A model generated the notes under the pieces. The model worked only from the letters and a program-made list of their open reading frames with translations, did no database searches and was not told the origin of the DNA. DNA of 8,697 bases from Bacteroidales bacterium 45-6. GTDB taxonomy: Bacteria; Bacteroidota; Bacteroidia; Bacteroidales; Dysgonomonadaceae. Both the position numbers and the translations under genes were made by a program. The stretch covers positions 1-8,697 of the forward strand of contig MKRS01000406.1 in NCBI GenBank assembly GCA_001897035.1, read 5' to 3'. Below, one piece after another: positions 6,594-8,697 of this stretch. Position 1 is the stretch's first letter. Every line of letters starts with the position of its first letter.

Positions 6594-7733
6594 ATGAAAT
6601 CACAAAGATACTTACCACTCTTTTTATATGTGCTGCTTTTTGCTTTCCTCATCTTGAATTGTCAGGGAACAATCCGGGAAAAGAAGGAGGCTGCTCAAAG
6701 CGATAAAATTGCAGGCAGCGATACACTTACGTTTGTGTTTGCTGGGGATGTTATGGGGCATACGCCACAGCAAAAGGCGGCCTTCGATCCGAAAACGAAA
6801 AAGTACAGTTTCACCGAATGCTACCAATTCATCACGCCTTGCATCCAGCCTGCCGATTTTGCCATGGCCAACTTGGAAATCCCTTTGGCCGGAAAGCCAT
6901 ACACGGGATATCCGTACTTTTCCGCTCCCGACGAATTGCTTGAAGGCGCCTTGAGCACCGGATTTGATGCCATGCAGCTGGCCAACAACCATGTGGCAGA
7001 CAAAGGGAAATATGGGATAACACGCACTTACAACACCGTGAACAAGAGGGTGCCTTCGGTGGGAGTGTATCTAAGGGAAAGCCAGCGTGATTCTATTTAT
7101 CCGTTGATAATGAATGTGAAAGGATTGAAGGTGGCGTTTTTGAATTGCACCTACGACACTAATGGTAATCCAGTGCCGAAGCCTTGTGTGGTCAACTTGA
7201 TCGACACGGCGCAAATTCGCAAGGATGTGCAAACCGCTCGCCAGAGAGGGGCGAAATGTGTGATTATGACCATCCATTGGGGTCTCGAATACGAACTCAA
7301 AGCGAATAAAGAGCAGGAAAGTCTTGCCCGATTTTTTGCCAATGTGGGAGTTGATGCCGTGATCGGAAGCCATCCGCATGTGGTGCAGAATTTCGAATGG
7401 ATCCAGCGGAAAGACAAGACAACTGTTCCCGTGTTTTATTCGTTGGGAAACATGATTTCCAACCAGCGCTGGAAAAACTCTAACGGCGGCATTTTAGCCA
7501 AATTAGAGGTCTCTAAATCGACCGGGAAAGTTTTGAAGGCTAATTACTTGCCGTTTTTTGTGCACAAAGGCACATTGGACGGGAAATTTCAATATTATTT
7601 GATCCCAACAGAAAAGTACTTGGATAAGAAATACGACTTCCAGCTTCCGGAGAAAGAGGAAGGGATGCTCAAGGCTTTTGATGATGCAACGCACGAACGG
7701 CTGAAGAATGTAGAAAGCTGGGGCAAGCCATGA
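6594..7733 (+). CDS. CapA family (poly-gamma-glutamate capsule type) predicted envelope lipoprotein
   Basis: This 379-residue protein has the full CapA domain, a calcineurin-like metallophosphoesterase fold. Motifs in order are LTFVFAGDVMGH (45-56), MANLEIPL (91-98), QLANNHVADKGKYGI (128-142), IHWGLEYE (227-234), DAVIGSHPHVVQ (254-265) and FYSLGNM (281-287). Asp52, His56, Glu95, Asn132, His133, His228, His260 and His262 are the likely metal or catalytic residues. The N-terminus is a signal peptide with a possible lipobox ILNC (Cys23); Asn just before Cys is unusual, so lipidation is likely but unproven. It would face the periplasm or the surface. In Bacillus, CapA belongs to poly-gamma-glutamate export with CapB and CapC. 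Neither is present here and the gene stands alone, so a capsule role is doubtful and the true substrate is unknown. Family confidence is high. Confidence 0.93.
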   Translation: MKSQRYLPLFLYVLLFAFLILNCQGTIREKKEAAQSDKIAGSDTLTFVFAGDVMGHTPQQKAAFDPKTKKYSFTECYQFITPCIQPADFAMANLEIPLAGKPYTGYPYFSAPDELLEGALSTGFDAMQLANNHVADKGKYGITRTYNTVNKRVPSVGVYLRESQRDSIYPLIMNVKGLKVAFLNCTYDTNGNPVPKPCVVNLIDTAQIRKDVQTARQRGAKCVIMTIHWGLEYELKANKEQESLARFFANVGVDAVIGSHPHVVQNFEWIQRKDKTTVPVFYSLGNMISNQRWKNSNGGILAKLEVSKSTGKVLKANYLPFFVHKGTLDGKFQYYLIPTEKYLDKKYDFQLPEKEEGMLKAFDDATHERLKNVESWGKP

Positions 7734-7762
7734 GCATGGCTTGCTGTGTGTTTACAGCAAGC
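7723..7762. terminator. Overlapping alternative hairpins between convergent genes
   Basis: Two perfect inverted repeats share a central arm. GCAAGCCATG (7723-7732) pairs with CATGGCTTGC (7735-7744). GCTTGCTGT (7739-7747) pairs with ACAGCAAGC (7754-7762) around a 6-nt loop. Only one can form at a time. The first covers the stop codon of the CapA-like gene and the second covers the last codons of pgl, whose stops are only 18 nt apart. No T-run follows on either strand, so classical intrinsic termination is unproven; bidirectional termination or 3'-end protection is the likely role. Confidence 0.5.
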
Positions 7763-8471
7763 GTCCAGCCTCCTGGTCGATAAACCAATGCAGGTTTCCG
7801 GAGCTGGGGTTCACATGAGCGGCGGGATAGCGGTCAGAGAAAGCTTCGCTGTTTTCGATGATGGAACGCACCTTTTCGCGTTTGCTGGATCCGGTGGTCA
7901 AGAACGCTACCTGAACAGCATTGTTCACAACTTTACCTGTCAAGCTTATTCTGTTTTGGCCGCTGCCTGGATGTTGCGCGACTACGCAATTTGCAGGGCT
8001 TCCCCACAACTCAATTTGATGGGGAAATATCGAGACTGTGTGCCCGTCGATGCCTAAGCCCAAGATCACCAGGTCGAATTGTGGAATCCCATTCTCACTT
8101 GGAAGATTTGCGTCTAATAATTCGCCGTAACGAACGGCCTCTTCTGCTGGGTTGTTCTCGCCGATGATGCGGAAAACCTGACTCTCCGACGCTGCAATTT
8201 TGTCTAACAAATGCTTCTTTGTCATCCCGTAATTGCTTTCGGAATCCGTGGGCGGCACGCAGCGCTCATCTCCCCAATAAAAGTCGATGCGACTCCAATC
8301 GATTGATTTGTCTTCGTTGGCCCAATAGTCGAACAGCCCTTTGGGGGTTTCTCCTCCCGAAAGGCTTATGCTAATACGCTCTTTTTCGCTCAATAATTCA
8401 ATGATAAATGCGGTGAAACCTTTGTGGAGGTCTTCTATCTTGTCAAAAATATGGATGTTGTCTGAACTCAT
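7752..8471 (-). CDS. pgl: 6-phosphogluconolactonase
   Basis: This 239-residue cytosolic enzyme hydrolyses 6-phosphoglucono-1,5-lactone to 6-phosphogluconate, the second step of the oxidative pentose phosphate pathway. Family motifs are present in order: ISISLSGGETPKGLF (33-47), IDFYWGDERCVPP (62-74), ESNYGM (78-83), DLVILGLGIDGHTVSIFP (133-150, with Ile where Glu or Pro is more usual), RISLT (174-178) and the C-terminal LHWFID (227-232). His143 in the DGHT motif is the expected catalytic residue. Length is normal for the DevB/SOL type. The start is the ATG at 8471: the frame runs on to a TTG at 8522, but that lies upstream of the -7 box at 8501-8508, and family proteins begin near here. In Bacteroidota pgl often sits beside zwf (glucose-6-phosphate dehydrogenase); any such gene would lie beyond the right edge. 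Confidence 0.95.
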   Translation of the reverse strand: MSSDNIHIFDKIEDLHKGFTAFIIELLSEKERISISLSGGETPKGLFDYWANEDKSIDWSRIDFYWGDERCVPPTDSESNYGMTKKHLLDKIAASESQVFRIIGENNPAEEAVRYGELLDANLPSENGIPQFDLVILGLGIDGHTVSIFPHQIELWGSPANCVVAQHPGSGQNRISLTGKVVNNAVQVAFLTTGSSKREKVRSIIENSEAFSDRYPAAHVNPSSGNLHWFIDQEAGRLL

Positions 8472-8500
8472 TTTATTATAAATATATTGGTAATAATGAA

Positions 8501-8508
8501 CAAAAATA
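8501..8508 (-). promoter_or_regulatory. Putative proximal -7 box for pgl
   Basis: On the minus strand this reads TATTTTTG, an exact TAnnTTTG match. The start site would be around 8494-8498, about 25 nt before the ATG at 8471. It would exclude the TTG start at 8522. No good -33 TTTG is seen 19-21 nt upstream, and the region is A/T-rich, so a chance match is possible. Confidence 0.4.
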
Positions 8509-8521
8509 ATGTTTTTGCTCA

Positions 8522-8556
8522 AAATCCGGAAATTTTGACAGCATTTTCCGGGATTT
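8522..8556. repeat. Inverted repeat upstream of pgl
   Basis: AAATCCGGAAA (8522-8532) pairs with TTTCCGGGATTT (8545-8556), 11 bp with one bulged base and a 12-nt loop. A second inverted pair, ATTTTGA (8532-8538) and TCAAAAT (8560-8566), overlaps it. The repeat lies between the two candidate minus-strand -7 boxes, so it would be in the leader of the distal transcript and just upstream of the proximal one. It could be an operator or a leader hairpin. Confidence 0.4.
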
Positions 8557-8567
8557 GATTCAAAATA

Positions 8568-8602
8568 TATTTTTTTCTATGCTTCGAAGCTATTTTTTCT
8601 AT
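8568..8602. repeat. Palindrome flanked by near-identical direct repeats
   Basis: The perfect 10-bp palindrome GCTTCGAAGC (8581-8590) is flanked on the left by TATTTTTTTCTAT (8568-8580) and on the right by TATTTTTTCTAT (8591-8602). The flanks differ only by one T. This T-rich and palindromic block looks like a protein-binding site or a small duplication in the pgl upstream region. Confidence 0.45.
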
Positions 8603-8606
8603 CACC

Positions 8607-8614
8607 CAAAGATA
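8607..8614 (-). promoter_or_regulatory. Putative distal -7 box for pgl
   Basis: The minus strand reads TATCTTTG, the commonest form of the Bacteroidota -7 box. It would give a start near 8600 and a pgl leader of about 130 nt that includes the palindrome and the inverted repeat. The expected -33 region (around 8635-8641) reads TTTATGA on the minus strand, only a partial match. The box sits in the T-rich tail of the stem-loop at 8628-8661. Confidence 0.45.
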
Positions 8615-8661
8615 AAAAAGAATAAGGCACCATCTCATAAAAGTTTGATTACAAGATGGTG
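8615..8661 (-). terminator. Stem-loop with T-rich tail on the minus strand
   Basis: CACCATCT (8628-8635) and AGATGGTG (8654-8661) form a perfect 8-bp stem with an 18-nt loop. Read on the minus strand, the stem is followed by CCTTATTCTTTTTTATC, a T-rich tail. This would suit an intrinsic terminator for a minus-strand gene ending just beyond or inside the right edge. The long loop and modest stem make it weaker than the susCD terminator. Confidence 0.4.
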
Positions 8662-8697
8662 ACTATTTGTTTTCAAGAATGCTACAATTCGCAGTAT

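Noticed and set aside
7746..8057. 103-codon plus-strand frame opposite pgl
   Set aside because: It is antisense to a gene with intact lactonase motifs and has no recognisable features of its own.
8472..8522. N-terminal extension of pgl to a TTG at 8522
   Set aside because: It adds 17 residues (starting MSKNIIFVHYY) that family members lack, uses a rare start codon, and lies upstream of the -7 box at 8501-8508.
8656..8697. Plus-strand ATG frame open to the right edge (14 codons), and short minus-strand frames entering from the edge
   Set aside because: They are too short to judge. The ATG lies within the right arm of the 8628-8661 stem-loop. No family can be recognised from so few codons.
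1..8697. CRISPR arrays, tRNA or rRNA genes, insertion sequences, attachment sites
   Set aside because: No regularly spaced repeats, cloverleaf-like segments, transposase motifs or paired terminal repeats with target duplication were seen on either strand.

Overview
The window comes from the chromosome of a member of the Bacteroidota. The evidence is an adjacent SusC/SusD outer-membrane uptake pair, signal peptides ending in a 'GQ' or 'AQ' type cleavage site, A/T-rich start regions with weak Shine-Dalgarno sites, and several matches to the Bacteroidota primary-sigma -7 box TAnnTTTG. I cannot name the genus from the sequence.

Layout, left to right. (1) Positions 1-543 hold the C-terminal part of a flavin-dependent oxidoreductase resembling protoporphyrinogen oxidase; its start lies outside the window. 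(2) Positions 544-1008 are a long gap with a good -7 box at 741-748. If that box is used, the next operon has a leader of about 250 nt. The leader contains one doubtful small ORF (779-967) that looks like a secreted peptide. (3) A two-gene operon follows: a 1004-residue SusC/RagA TonB-dependent transporter (1009-4023), then 25 nt later a 563-residue SusD/RagB surface lipoprotein (4049-5740). It is closed by a strong stem-loop and T-tract terminator (5799-5853). (4) Convergent to it is a secreted DUF1287 protein (minus strand, 5845-6423). (5) Divergent from that is a CapA-family predicted metallophosphoesterase-fold lipoprotein (6594-7733). (6) Convergent to CapA is 6-phosphogluconolactonase (minus strand, 7752-8471), with a structured, promoter-rich upstream region to the window edge.

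How the genes fit together: SusC and SusD form one machine, a TonB-driven barrel with a hinged surface lid that imports an oligomeric nutrient. No glycoside hydrolase, sulfatase, peptidase or dedicated regulator (SusR, hybrid two-component, ECF/anti-sigma) lies in the window, so the substrate cannot be assigned. The remaining genes are single transcription units on alternating strands and do not look like one pathway: a haem or flavin redox enzyme, an envelope Cys-type domain, an envelope CapA-type enzyme, and an oxidative pentose-phosphate enzyme.

I found no RNA gene, CRISPR array, insertion sequence or prophage, and no convincing undescribed system. The most unusual non-coding structures are the mutually exclusive hairpins between capA and pgl (7723-7762), the dense repeats and promoter-like boxes upstream of pgl (8501-8661), and the long SusCD leader.
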